The notes under the pieces: generated by a model
What the model was told of the DNA's origin: nothing
Seen by the model: the letters and a program-made list of their open reading frames with translations, nothing else
The model's database searches: none
In this document: positions 37,740 through 48,656 of the stretch, piece after piece
How the letters are laid out: each line of letters begins with the position of its first letter
How positions within the stretch are numbered: position 1 is the stretch's first letter
Program-made: the position numbers and the translations under genes
Source of the DNA: Sarcocystis neurona
Taxonomy: Eukaryota; Apicomplexa; Conoidasida; Eucoccidiorida; Sarcocystidae
Assembly: GCA_000727475.1 (NCBI GenBank)
Contig: KL647289.1
Span: 6,265,255-6,329,254 of the forward strand
Direction: 5' to 3'
DNA: 64,000 nucleotides

Positions 37740-39960
37740 TGCTCTGACAGACACGACATCAATTGGACCAATGTGGCGGACGTGCAAGTCAGTCCCCTTA
37801 GACGCTTCAGTAGCACTCTTGTGAATTGGAGTAGTAAACCACGCACTACGAAGTTGAGTCACAGCGTGCCACTACTGCGGTAGATACGGGGGATGCTGCT
37901 ATTTGGTGACGTACAAGACCGAACTGGCTGAGATAGATAGCACCGTTTCCTTGTGTCCATTGAGAAACGGTCGATGAACAGCGAGTGTAAACAGTGGCAG
38001 ATCTAACGGAGCAAGGCAACTCGTGAAGTAAACAGGCGGCATGTTCCTGTGCATGAGTCGCCTAATAGACAGACACGCACTACAGGGGTGATACGGTTGA
38101 TGATACAAGTATGCGTAACGACCACCGTACGAGCGAATATGGCTCATATTCTTTGATCTATGTGCTCGGCATAACAACACTTGAAGTAACGTTAGGAAGT
38201 GGTCTCCACAGATTAGCGCACGACTGTTGAGTCGAAAGCAGCTCTTCTCAATCAGCTGTGTTCGAATGATGTCGTGCTAAACAACCGTAGGGGAGTTTTC
38301 ACATGCTGTCCGAACTTGTGCTCCCGTGCTTTTATTTCTTACAGCGTGGGCGGCATATACGCCGGATAGACACTGCGTGTATGGCCAGGTGGAGCTGCCA
38401 CATGTTGAATGTTTGATGCTAGAGGAAGTCGCTGGATATGAGTGAGGGTCTGGGGACGGTGGTCGGGTAGAGGAAGTTAAATATAGTAACTGAGGTACAC
38501 AAAATGTGAAGTTCGCTGTGACGGTTTGTTCACGCATCCGTCAAAATCTGAGCGTAGGAAACAGAAAATGGAACTGCAGGATGTGTAGGAGGTTGTGTTG
38601 TGGAATGTGTGCAATGTGGCGAGTGAGGTTCATGCGAGCCGTCGTGGGATTGTGTGTGGTAACACTTCTAGCCGATGACTGAACGATGCATATAACGTTT
38701 TACTAGGACGCACTTCGCTCCGGCAGCATTATTGGGTTGGCGGAAGCCTGTCCTCGAAGAGTTGTCTGCGGTTACCAAGAGTGCGTAGAAGGAAACGACT
38801 TCCACGTCTTTCCTGGCCAGCGTTGATGGCAGGAGACGAGTGGCCTCCTCGCTGTTTAAAACGTTGGTTGTAGAAACCGTGGAAACAGCTCTCCGCGTGC
38901 TACGGTGATGGACGCTTTATTAGCGCTAGATATTTAAGGCCCCTCATCGATAGAATCAGTATCGTTTCAGAAACTTGCTAGAACACAACTAGCAGCAGCC
39001 AAGAGAGCTCTGCATTGAAGTCGACGAATTGTTTGGCATGCGGTATGAAGTGGTTCGAACGACGGGATATCTCCATTCGTTCAGGGGAACACACAACAGC
39101 CGAACGGAAGATTCTCGTACGTAATGAGCATGGTTGGATGCTGTAGCTGTTCAAATGTTACAGACGTGGAACATACGCTATGTACCGCTTTTGGGGTGCT
39201 GCGAATTACTGGTGGCTCATGGATGGTTTCGAATTTCAAACGAGTGAAGGTGGTGTCAGCAGGCGGTAGTCAAGTAACCACAGCTAGCGTCGAATAAACC
39301 ACGGATCATACGTAGTCGTCTATGTAGTGTTGCGTATGCATGTCCAGCTACTGTGCGTATATTCCCGATTAATGCATATAGCTATGAATGTACGCGTATA
39401 CAGATACATGTGTACACACAGACGAACACTCATAGATTAACGGGAAAGTCGACACAAACACCTATGTCCCGAAAGGGGGGGCTCCCAGTTGGAACTGGGA
39501 ACTGTTAGGACTCAAAATGATTCCTTGCTAGAATTTTACGTCCTACACGGCGTCGGCAGCAAGCGAACATGTACTTGCTTTCATGAATATAGAAACCCTT
39601 TGCCTCCATTTCTACTTACGAAATGTTCGTGGTGTTCTCATAGTGCTAACTGCGTGTCCCACATCACCTCGAGTACAGTAGCAAGCAGATTTGTTTTAAC
39701 GGGGTGCATATTTCCATACCTTGTGGTGAATAAAGGCGTAATCATTATTTGATCAAGAACGTGATACAAGACGTCATAACTTGAGCGCGTCTCTAAAAGG
39801 CTGCAAAAGATATGAGCACTTACGTTTGGAATAACTGGCGGGATGTGTACGCGTGAGAAGTCCTGCAGACTCACCTTGCTCCCAGCGACGACACTCTACT
39901 TCGGAAGAAATGCGGATTTTGTTTGCAGTATACAGCGACCAGAAGCGAGCTCCACGGCAC
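37740..39960. other. No confident gene
   Basis: Repeat-poor sequence. An open + stretch at 38281-38441 (LLFLTAWAAYTPDRHC) and others near 38.7 and 39.2 kb look protein-like but lack starts and consistent splice sites. They might be further remains of the family at 36.8-37.7 kb. TATATG-like repeats reappear briefly near 39.4 kb. Confidence 0.4.
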
Positions 39961-39964
39961 TACG

Positions 39965-41268
39965 TTATATTGTGAATTTATGCACTGCTGCATACACAAA
40001 AACACTGCGGAGGGTATCCGTCACCGCGGCGTGCAAAGGCCGGCCCACGTCAACTCTTTCGACATTCGCCGAGGGCTTCAGCAAGTGCAGGAAGACTTAA
40101 ACAATGGAAATCTCTCCTACTGGGGACGTTGAGCATGCTTCATTACGCCTGTGACGATTGTTCGATTGTTCACAACGTTAGCGACCGCGACTGGTCCCAA
40201 CAGGTTCTCTGTGACAAACTTGAAGAGGTAAACGGCCCACCCGTCGGGCGACTCCAACTCCACTTCTTCGATGCCGCCCGCTGACAACATTCTTCCCGCA
40301 AATACGGTGGCCGTAAAACCGGCAAATAAATTGCATTAGCTCGTCTGGATGCAGTGGGCACACGACAGGCCACGTCCGCGAATATTTCAATACCTGCTTC
40401 CGTCACGCACACCCGCACCTTAAAGAAGTAAGACGCGCTGCGTACGCTCAAGGGTACGTAGACACGCGTTTACGAATGAATACGTGTGCGAACTCATCCA
40501 TGTGTGTGTACCTTACAACAGAATACATCGCAACAACAATACTACTGCCACACTCTTCCTGCGCCCTCAGCTGCATACCCGCATGATATAGAGACCGTCT
40601 ACATCGCAACAAAAACATTACTGCCACACTCTTCCCGCGCACCCAGCTGCGAAGCCAGAAGATGAACAGCACCGCCCCTGCGTGCTACCATCAGCACATC
40701 TCCCTCCAGTTGAGCAGAGATGCAGTTCCACCCCAGCGCTTGTCCTTCCTCCTCTACGCATGCAACGGTTCTGCACACACGTGGTGTATGTCCAGAGTGA
40801 AGCACGCATGCGTACTTTGGTGTGCACACACGCACATACAGAGGTATATATTGAAATTTCTTTCGTACAGTTTCTCTCCGGCAACATGTACAGATATGTG
40901 CGCGCAACCAACAGCGCGCAGACACAAATACACGCGCACTGCACCGACGTCCTGACGCTTGAATACGTGTACGTACGACCTGTCGAATACACTTCTGAGT
41001 CCTTTGTAGTAGTAGTAGTAGTAGTAGTAGCTGTAGTAGGACGGGAGGGGTACTCTACCCGACAACGTGGGCTTGCGCGGACGTGTGCACACACATGTAA
41101 ACTTGAAAGAAAAACGGTCGTATACCTGCAAATCGTCCATATGTGTACGCATTTACAAATAAGTGTGAAGACACGAGGCCTTGTGTTAGCGGTGACTCCT
41201 GGATCAACCCGTCGTCCATCGGGTTCGAGCACACTCCACAGCTTGACCCCGTGTGAAAAGCTGCTCAT
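39965..41268 (-). CDS. Small multi-exon protein of unknown function, with a duplicated exon
   Basis: Exons on the - strand: 41268-41157 (ATG, MSSFSHGVKLWSVLEPDGRR, donor gtaaat), then 40646-40603 or its copy 40570-40527, then 40291-40147 (MLSAGGIEEVELESPDGWAV and on), then 40075-39965 (PSANVERVDVGRPLHAAVTD to KFTI and TAA). The last three steps join in phase. Exon 1 ends in phase 1 and the duplicated exon starts in phase 0, so one small exon between 41157 and 40646 is still missing. The start lies 105 bp after the stop of the ZNHIT3-like gene, on the same strand. The order 'R-x-L-x-x-x-G', a Glu/Val strand, Trp and a C-terminal strand faintly recalls TMEM70/186/223-type mitochondrial proteins, but this is only an impression. 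Confidence 0.5.
40527..40646 (-). repeat. Tandem copies of a 44-nt exon
   Basis: 40646-40603 and 40570-40527 match at 38 of 44 bases. Each is preceded by cag and followed by gt. Similarity stops close to the splice sites. Both encode versions of L-x-A-x-EECGS followed by hydrophobic residues and VA (LGAREECGSNVFVA and LRAQEECGSSIVVA). The start of each copy is 76 bp from the other. Confidence 0.75.
41006..41030. repeat. (GTA)n microsatellite
   Basis: About eight perfect triplets on the + strand, inside the first intron of the small - strand gene. It is a triplet repeat other than CAG, which is uncommon in this window. Confidence 0.95.
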
Positions 41269-41372
41269 TCGCCGCGCATCCGTTAGCAACGGCACGGTTG
41301 CCTCTCCGGCCCCGACACGTGGCTAAACGCGGCTATCTGCACAAAAATTCCGCTCCTGGGCAACCTGAGCTG

Positions 41373-44300
41373 CTAAGTCAGCAGAACATGCGGCTGCCCA
41401 CGCTGCTCTTCACACTGCTGCTCACGCGGCTGTTTTTCCTCGTGCCCTTCCCAGCGCAAGGCATCCATTACGTTGTCGCAGAACTTCTCAAACACCGGGT
41501 CGCTCAGAAGTGCCGCCATCAGTGCCGCGACCGAATTCCTGCCGTATTCGCCACCCTTGCTGTTGCCGCGGTTCCGGGCTGCGGCACGGGCTGCCACCTC
41601 CCGCAGCGCCTCCCGCAGCCGCCCACTCTCCTGCAGCGCCTGCCGTACCTTCCCGCTTCTTCCTGATTTTTCCACCCACAGACACACATACAGACATAGG
41701 TGACTGAAGCAGTCAATCTCATCCTTCGCATTCTTTATTACTCTACGGCTGTAGCTACCGGTTGACACTCTTCAAGGACAGACAGAAAAAACCCCAGAAC
41801 TCTCACATATGCTGCGCAACAAAGGCCCCTTTCTACGTAACGACGCTCCACGCCTTCGGTACTACCGGCGCGTAGGTACGTGTGGTCATGTACGTGTCCA
41901 CCGGTTTCCCTCTTCACCTACGATACATGCACTTCTATCCTCGGGGCCCTCTCTTTATGAGAAGGTAAATTCCAGATAGCTGGAGACGAAGAAAGTGTTC
42001 CCCACTTCAGAATCGCAACGCGGGTGTACCTCTGTGGGCAGCAGAATTTTGCATACCACTGTCGCGTAGGCGTTCACGTGGAAAACACGTTGACATGGAA
42101 AACACACGCATTCGCACAAATACACGAAGCACAGGAGAGAGGAGGAAACGCGTCGTCACACGTGTGTCGCAGGGAGCGCTCGCCGCCGACCAGCAAGAAC
42201 GTTGTGACACTTTTCCAGCAGTCGCTCGCTTCGCTCACCCCCAGGCACGCAAACGGGAAGAGAAATGCCGTTCCCAGGCGTGCACGGGGGCGCCCACGCC
42301 TCATGACGGAATGTCCACCCGTTTGTGCAGATGGAGACGCACACAAGCAGACGAAGACAGACTGCAGCAAACGCGTGCGTGGTAGTGGGACGCTCTAACT
42401 GCTGAGCTTCTTCTCAAATGCATGTGCACGCGCACGAATTGAGAAGCACCCCGCACGTTTGCCCCCTGCAGGCGCACGCACATGCTCTACGGCCTGCACG
42501 CGTGCGTGCGTTCAAATAAAGACCGCTTTTCCTGAACGCGCATGCACACACCGGCGTACAGACACATTACGGGCACACGTCGGCAAGTCCCCGCAAGCGC
42601 ACGCACTTCACGTGTATTCTTCCATGCACGCGCGGGCAAGGACACGTCGCTTCCCCTGTTCAGGTGTTTGGACACTCACAAAAACACGCCTCGCACGCGG
42701 AAGCAGTCGCAGACGGCGGCAGGTGCACACACACGCACACACACATCAAGAGAGAAGTGTGGATACACGTATTTCTTTGCGAATTTACGCATGCAGAGCT
42801 ACTTTTCTTGTTTCAACCGCATGCGCGCCAGTGGACACACTACTTGCGGCCCAAGTCCGGTAGACAGAGCACCCTGAACAGCCCTGCTGCACAAGAATTT
42901 CCTGGCAGGCCGCTTCACCCTGCCAAAAACCGTCCAGCACCTTAAACGTCTACAGCGAGAGGAACGATGAAGCCACACACCATTCTAGAAGGGTTGCATG
43001 CGCGTACGTGCAGCAGCACCCGCAGGACTCGCACTTTCCTTGACATGGCAGTGCCTGCAGGTGTACCCAGCTGCGCAGGTGTTTTCCTTACTGAGCAGCT
43101 CCTGCTCTTCGGGAGTGAGCTCCTCGTCGCTGTCGCTGCCCCCATCTTCTTTTTCGCCTTCGCCTTCAGCTGCTGCTCTTCCTGCTGCCTCCGCTTCCTC
43201 TGCAGCTTGGGCGGCTTCCTCCTCTCCTGTTTCCGCGTCCTCCGCTGCTGCTTCTCCCTCTTCTCCTTGTGACGTTGCTGCTTCCTCGTCTGCCGCTGCT
43301 GCCGCTTCTTCGTCTGCTGCTACGACTCCGTCGACTGCTGCTTCTTCCGCCCCTTCTGAGACTTCCTCCTCTTCTGCTGCTTCTGCCTCCTCGCCCACAA
43401 ATGCTGCCGCTTCTTCCTGTCTTTCTCCTCCTCCTTCTTGTGCCCCTTCCCCTGCTGCTCGTGCTGCTGCAAGGTCGCTGTACGAGCTCCTCCCGTCGCT
43501 GCTGCTTCCGTGACTCGACGGTCTCGCACACCGCAACCGCTTCTTCCCCTGCGCCTCGCCACCTTCTGCGCATGCATCTGCTGCTGCTGGGACGGCAGGA
43601 GGGAAACGTGTCGCTGTTGCTGCTGCTGGCTGACGTGCTTGTGCATGCTCGGAACTCTGTGACTGTTGCTCTTGCACTGTCACCGCAGCAAATCTCCGCT
43701 TTGCAGGCCGTGCAGGAGAGGAACAGACCGCTGCACGTCTTGCTGCTTGATTCCCCGCCCCTTGCGCTGCTGCAGGCGAGACATCACCGCTCCCTGCTGT
43801 GGCTCCTGCTATTGCTACTGCTGCTGCCGGTCCTCCTTCGGTTTCGCGTACTGATGAATCTTCTGTGTGTGCGGCGACGTGCGCTGCCCGCACTACCCCA
43901 CTTCTCCCGTTTGTCGCTGTCTCTGCTGTTACTGCTGCATCGGTAGCTTGTGCTGCTCCTGGTGTACGTACACCCTGATTTGTTGTGGAAGCGGCTGCTG
44001 CTGTCTCTAAGGGCACTGAAGGGATGTGACCAGCCCCTTCGTCGCTTCCGTCCTCCCTTGGAGAACCGCAAACACTTGCTGCTCGATTTGTACCTGCTGG
44101 TGGATCATCTGCCTTTGCGACGTCTGTTCGTGTGACGCAGGTGGCTGCTGCTGCGACTTGTGGTGACTCAACGGTTGCTGCTGCAGCCGGTGGGGCACTC
44201 GCTACGAGATCTCTCGACCCTGTCTCCTCTGCTCGCCGTGCTGCTGCTGGTGAAGCTCCCGCTTCCGCTGCGACTGCCGCTGCTGCTACAGCTGCAGCTG

Positions 44301-44964
44301 GTAACGTTGCATCGGTTGCTGTGACTGCTGCTTCCGCTGCCGCTGAGTGCGGTACAGGCAATGCTGCTTCTGCGGCTGCCGTCTCCCCTGTTGCTGCTGC
44401 TTCTGCTTGTGTTGTTGGCCTTCCTTCTCCTGCCGCGAGTGGCGCAGCTGCTGTCGGTTCTTTGTCTGCTGCTGGCGAGTGATGCTGCAGGCGATGAAGC
44501 TTGTAGCAGGCAACCGAGCAGAATGGAAGCAGACAGCAAGGCAGGGTATACTTGACTACGTCCACGGGGCCTTCCTTCCCGCAGCTGCAGCAGCGCCGCA
44601 CAGCAGACTGAGAAGCCGCAGCAGCACGCAAGGATTCACTTCGATACTTCTCCCCTCCTCCCCTCGGTCCGAACGTTCCTCGTCCCCTTCTACCTCCCCC
44701 TCTGTGGGGAAAACGTCCGCCGAAACAGTCGTCCCTGTTCCAGCGGCTGCTGTTGCTGCTGCTGCCGCCTCTCGCTCCCCTCCCTCTGTTGTTGTATCCC
44801 TGCATGTGTGCACTCCGTCCCCTCCGCTCTCCTCCTCGCCTGGCCCCTGGCGAGGCTGCTCCTCGCGCTGCAGCTGCTCGTACGGGGATTACTCCCCCTC
44901 CTCCCGCTGCTCGCGCTGCTGCCCCTGCCGCTTCCGGCGGCGCGCACACACCGACTGAACTCAT
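41373..44964 (-). CDS. HIT-type zinc-finger protein, ZNHIT3/Hit1-like, with a long low-complexity insertion
   Basis: Two exons: 44964-43092 and 41662-41373. The donor (ca|gtaagg) and acceptor (aaaatcag) join in phase, giving 720 residues and a TGA/TAG-type stop at 41373. The N-terminus is Gly/Arg-rich (MQGYNNRGRGARGG). The zinc finger follows at about residues 125-165: CCSCGKEG, CCLLPFCSVACYKLHRLQHH, the C-C...C-C...C-C...H pattern of zf-HIT. Some 450 residues rich in Ala, then Glu, come next. The end, across the intron, reads LLRRSGKVRQALQESGRLRE and MAALLSDPVFEKFCDNVMDA, matching the C-terminal helices of ZNHIT3 ('L+..L.d..L+..l', 'DP.F.eF.d..l'). In yeast and animals Hit1/ZNHIT3 helps assemble box C/D snoRNPs in the nucleus. 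The family is usually about 150 residues, so the insertion is exceptional. Confidence 0.8.
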
Positions 44965-45760
44965 TTTCCGCGGAACACCTGCAGCAGTGGCAGGGTCCCA
45001 AATCCACTGCAGAGCAGCCGTTCTTTTCGTCGCTCGTGGTGTGCCCCCTGGGCAACAGGACCGGCTGCTGCCTGCTAGTGCCGTTGTGAATTCTCTCCCG
45101 TACGTCGTGTGTTGCAGTCACCTAGTAGTCCTGTTCTCGTTGGACTATTGGGAGAGGGAAGGAGACAGGAAGACTGCACGAGTGGTAGGGTTGCGTCTTG
45201 CTAGCAAGAGTCTTGCGCGTCGTCGCAATAATACGGGTCTGAGATCTACTCCGGACCAAGAGAAGAAAATCTCCTGGGGTGTGTGACGGAGAACTGAACA
45301 CGACTATACGGTAACTATACACATAGAGGGAAAAAGGCGGACAACAGCGGAAAAACTACGCGAAGGACAGTTGAACTCGCCGCCGCGCATGCGATGTGTA
45401 GCGTATGCACCGTTTGACATATTATAGCGACCTGCAGTGAAGTTCGCGTCCTCAGGAGTCCCAACTTCCCGAGTAGGTGGGAAAAGAGCCACCGATTCTC
45501 GAAGAGAGACGACCGTCGGCAGATTACGCGAGGAATGGATAACCCCAGGTGACGCAGGACAAACACGCAGTAGTATTGTAGACTGGTGCCAGTCTACAGC
45601 CGTGGCTGCGCATCACGACCATTCCTGCCCGCGCCGCGAATACGGAAAAAAAGAGTCTCAAGCCAGAGACAGCCGGGGAAAAATGCGTTTCAACGAGGCG
45701 AAGGGTTCTTCGTATACGCGGTACGCGGTCGATTCTGGCAGCAGTAGTGGACGCGGGCAC
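44965..45760. other. 5' flank of the ZNHIT3-like gene; no confident gene
   Basis: Contains the upstream region of the - strand ZNHIT3-like gene. A + strand frame at 45437-45778 and - strand frames at 45315-45566 and 45524-45760 are mutually overlapping and none is favoured. Confidence 0.35.
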
Positions 45761-45764
45761 GTCG

Positions 45765-46218
45765 CTACACTACAATAACTACCAGTACTGCCGCTACAAA
45801 GGCTGGGAAGACGGAAGCAGTCGCGTCCACCCGGAAAAATAACAAGCCGGAGAGGAATGAGTCCAGATCCTCAGAAAAGTCCGGTAAACTCTGCTTCATG
45901 CGTTCCCCGACCGACTCGACACTCGATCGTGCTGCTGCATGTGCCGTGATGCAGTTTTTCCGCTGCCGCGCCGCATGAAGTCCGCTGCTGCTGCACCGAT
46001 GCGGTGGTGGCACCTGCGTAGAGCCTGTACGATACAGCAGGGGAGCAGCGGCAGTGCTGAGGGAAACTGCTGCAGCAGCTCGAGCACCAACAGCAGACTG
46101 TGGAAGCCCTGCAACAAAAACAGCTGGGCAGCTGCAGCAGCTGCCGCACCAGCACTGGCAACGTTGTGCCGGCAGCCCACGCGAGACCATCGGCGGCTCC
46201 GCCCGGCGCAGCAGCGAC
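45765..46218 (-). CDS. Possible C-terminal exon of a membrane protein, unknown
   Basis: On the - strand a frame ends with SSVESVGERMKQSLPDFSED, then LDSFLSGLLFF and a hydrophobic end (FPAFVAAVLVVIVV) before the stop at 45765. That would be a tail-anchored or C-terminally anchored protein. Upstream of about 46.2 kb the frame enters a 16-bp repeat and CTG-rich sequence where all frames stay open, so the exon's start is unknown. The opposite strand is also open over part of it. Confidence 0.35.
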
Positions 46219-46221
46219 ATC

Positions 46222-46325
46222 CAGCAGCAGCGACCACCAGCAGCACCGACCACCGGCAGCACCGACCACCAGCAGCACCGACCACTAGCAACAGCGACCA
46301 CCAGCAGTACCGACCAGCGGCAGTA
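46222..46325. repeat. 16-bp tandem repeat, about five to six copies
   Basis: Unit agcagcaccgaccacc, with ccgacc/gcgacc cores at 46246, 46262, 46278, 46294 and 46310, exactly 16 bases apart. The unit is not a multiple of three, so each copy shifts the frame. It lies next to ordinary CAG triplet runs, from which it may have arisen. Confidence 0.9.
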
Positions 46326-46608
46326 GCAGCAGCGTTACTTCTGGTAGCACAACCACTCCGCGTGTAACAGCAGCAGCGTATGTACGACTAGATGAGGTTC
46401 CTGCCCAGTTCTGCTGCAGTGTTGCTGGTGCTGCTGGTGCTGCTGTTGTGGTGCTGCAGCCTCGGAAGGAGGGGAGGGCTCGCTCGGCATAGCAAGCGAC
46501 ACCCCCCAGACACGCACACACACCATGTGTACGTGGCGCGCACACACACACGACAGACACGGCAGAAGAATACAGAAGTGTACGTGTGTATATGTATATG
46601 TGCCACAG

Positions 46609-46941
46609 GATCGCTATGAGACGGTGGAAGCTGCAGTAATCTCGCACATCCTGCATCTGGAGGGAAGTCTTCTTTCTCCGTTTCCTAATAAAAAGAGGCC
46701 TCCGTGTTTATTTCGTTGCGTCGGAACACCGCCCCTCGCGGCCCGCTGTTTCGCACGCCGCGCAGCAAAAACGCAAGACAAGCTGCCCGACTTCTCGAGT
46801 GTGCTGCCTCAAAGCAGCACCCGCAACACGGCAAAAAACGGTACACAACTTGTAGCCAATGCAAATGGTGGACAACCTCCTCCCTTTTTTCTAGCTACCA
46901 CCGGTCACTGGTGCTGCCTCGGCAAAAAGAGCGGCAAATGA
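46609..46941 (+). CDS. Possible terminal exon of a + strand gene, unknown
   Basis: After the acceptor atgtgccacag the frame reads DRYETVEAAVISHILHLEGS, then a Lys/Pro- and Arg-rich stretch, and ends GHWCCLGKKSGK at TGA, about 110 residues. The first part looks helical and properly folded, unlike the surrounding repeats. Preceding exons would have to lie in the CAG-rich sequence at 46.0-46.4 kb, but none can be fixed. No family is recognised. Confidence 0.35.
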   Translation, partial: DRYETVEAAVISHILHLEGSLLSPFPNKKRPPCLFRCVGTPPLAARCFARRAAKTQDKLPDFSSVLPQSSTRNTAKNGTQLVANANGGQPPPFFLATTGHWCCLGKKSGK

Positions 46942-48656
46942 TGTTGCGGCCGCTGCTGCGCACGAGGAAGCTGCCCCTGCTGCAATTAGATACGGCGGTT
47001 GCTGTTGCTGGTAGCTCGACTGCTGCTGCTGTTGTTGTTGATACGATTTGGTCTGCTGCTGTGGCATACAAGCAGGGCCACTGCTGCTGCTGTTGCGACC
47101 ACCTGCTGGGGCCGCCGGGCAGCAGGCTCCTCCCCTCCCGGTGGTGCTGCTACTTGCTGCAGCATAGCTACCATCTGCTGCCATGGATAGTGTGCTGCTG
47201 CCACGGGGAACACTGCCGCTATTTTCTTGTGAACCAACGTAGTTGTCGTGCTTCCTTTGAGTGTGTGTGTGTGTGTCAAGGTACTTCGCTGCTACTCACC
47301 AGAAGCTCCTGCCACCCCCTCACACACTTCGCACTATGAATACATATGTGTGTATATATATATATACGTGTACATATAGGGAGGGCGTGAGAAGTACCAG
47401 CTGATCCGTTGCTGCCGGCGCTGTTGCTAGCGCGTGGTTCCGCTGCCGCATCCCACCTCTCTCTTGTTTAAGGAGTGGCTTCCGTCGTAGCGGACCGCTG
47501 CGACGGGGGCCAGCGCAGCAACAGCGGCCAGCAACTGCGGAACGCGTTGCAGAACCCGCTCCTCAGCAGCGGCAGCAGCAGGACAAACCACAGGTGTCGC
47601 AGCAGCACTGGGAAGCCGGCAGCAGAGGCAGCAGCATCGGCAACAGAGAAGGGGTGCACGAGCAGCAGCAACACGAGTTGCCGCAAAAAAGGCAGTACAG
47701 CGATGGAAGCAACTACCGCCTCAACAGGACTTGCAAAACGTCACCTGTCTCAACTGCAGCGCCAGCGCGGGCACCAGCCACACGTGCAGTAGCACCACGT
47801 GACGGAGCATCAACGCAGCGGCAGCAGCAGACCCAGCGTAGCGACAGAAATCGTAACAGCAGCAGTGGCAGCGGCAGCAGCAGCAGCGGCTGCAGTAGTA
47901 GCATCTGCGGCTGCAATACGAAAAGTGTGAAGACCGCAGCAGCGTGAGCAACACTGCGGCAACAACAGCGGCACCAGCACGGGCGACTGCAGGACAAACA
48001 CGTGCAGCAGCAGCAAGTGCAGCAACGGCTGTGGAAGCCGCCACTGCACCGGAGAGCAACTTGAGTCCCGCAGCAACGCAGCAACTGCAGAAACAGCGAC
48101 AGCAGCACGACCACAACTGCCGCAGCAACAGGACCTGCAGCAGCACCCCCAGCAGCAGCAACTACGGAAGCGGAGGAACTCTCCCGCGGAAGCAGCAGGG
48201 GACCTGCGAGGCCGTCGAAACAGCGGCAGCAAGGCAGGAGGAGAATGAGGTCTAGCTCACTGGCACTGTTGCAGCACGCAGCTGTTGGTGACATTCTCAT
48301 CATAATATCTTCCGGCGCTCCTCCTAACATGAGTACAGATATATATACCTGTGCTCACACAGCTGTGCCCGTGCTGCTGTATGCTCTTGCATATGTACAT
48401 ATATATATATACATATTTAAATACATACGTACACATGTGCGTGTACCGCTGGAAATGTACAAAGGCATACACATATACACATATACATATGTGTGGACCT
48501 GCCTACGCAAATGTAGTGTCATAGATATGTGTGTGAATAAATATATGAGTAGCTGTGCTTGTCCATATTCTAGAGGCGCATATGTATGCGTATGTAGGAG
48601 TGCATGCGCAGCTTCGATTGTACTGCTTCTACGTGGCAGCAGCAGAGGTTGATGCG
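46942..48656. other. CAG/CTG-rich region before the giant gene
   Basis: CTG-type triplets dominate at about 46.95-47.2 kb and CAG-type at about 47.5-48.24 kb on the + strand. Overlapping short frames on the + strand at 47475-48255 (Gln, Ser, Ala runs) may be exons of a gene or 5' exons of the giant gene, but no splice chain is convincing. TATATG-type repeats at 47.34-47.38 and 48.34-48.5 kb look intronic or intergenic. Confidence 0.4.

Noticed and set aside
38277..38537. - strand frame with a YAAHAV piece resembling the trypsin TAAHC motif
   Set aside because: The match is too short, on the strand opposite the other protease-like pieces, and lacks the cysteine.
43269..44958. Leu- and Cys-rich + strand frames opposite the ZNHIT3-like gene
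   Set aside because: They read the CTG strand as Leu/Cys runs, and the - strand carries a recognised HIT zinc finger and C-terminal domain in a proper two-exon model.
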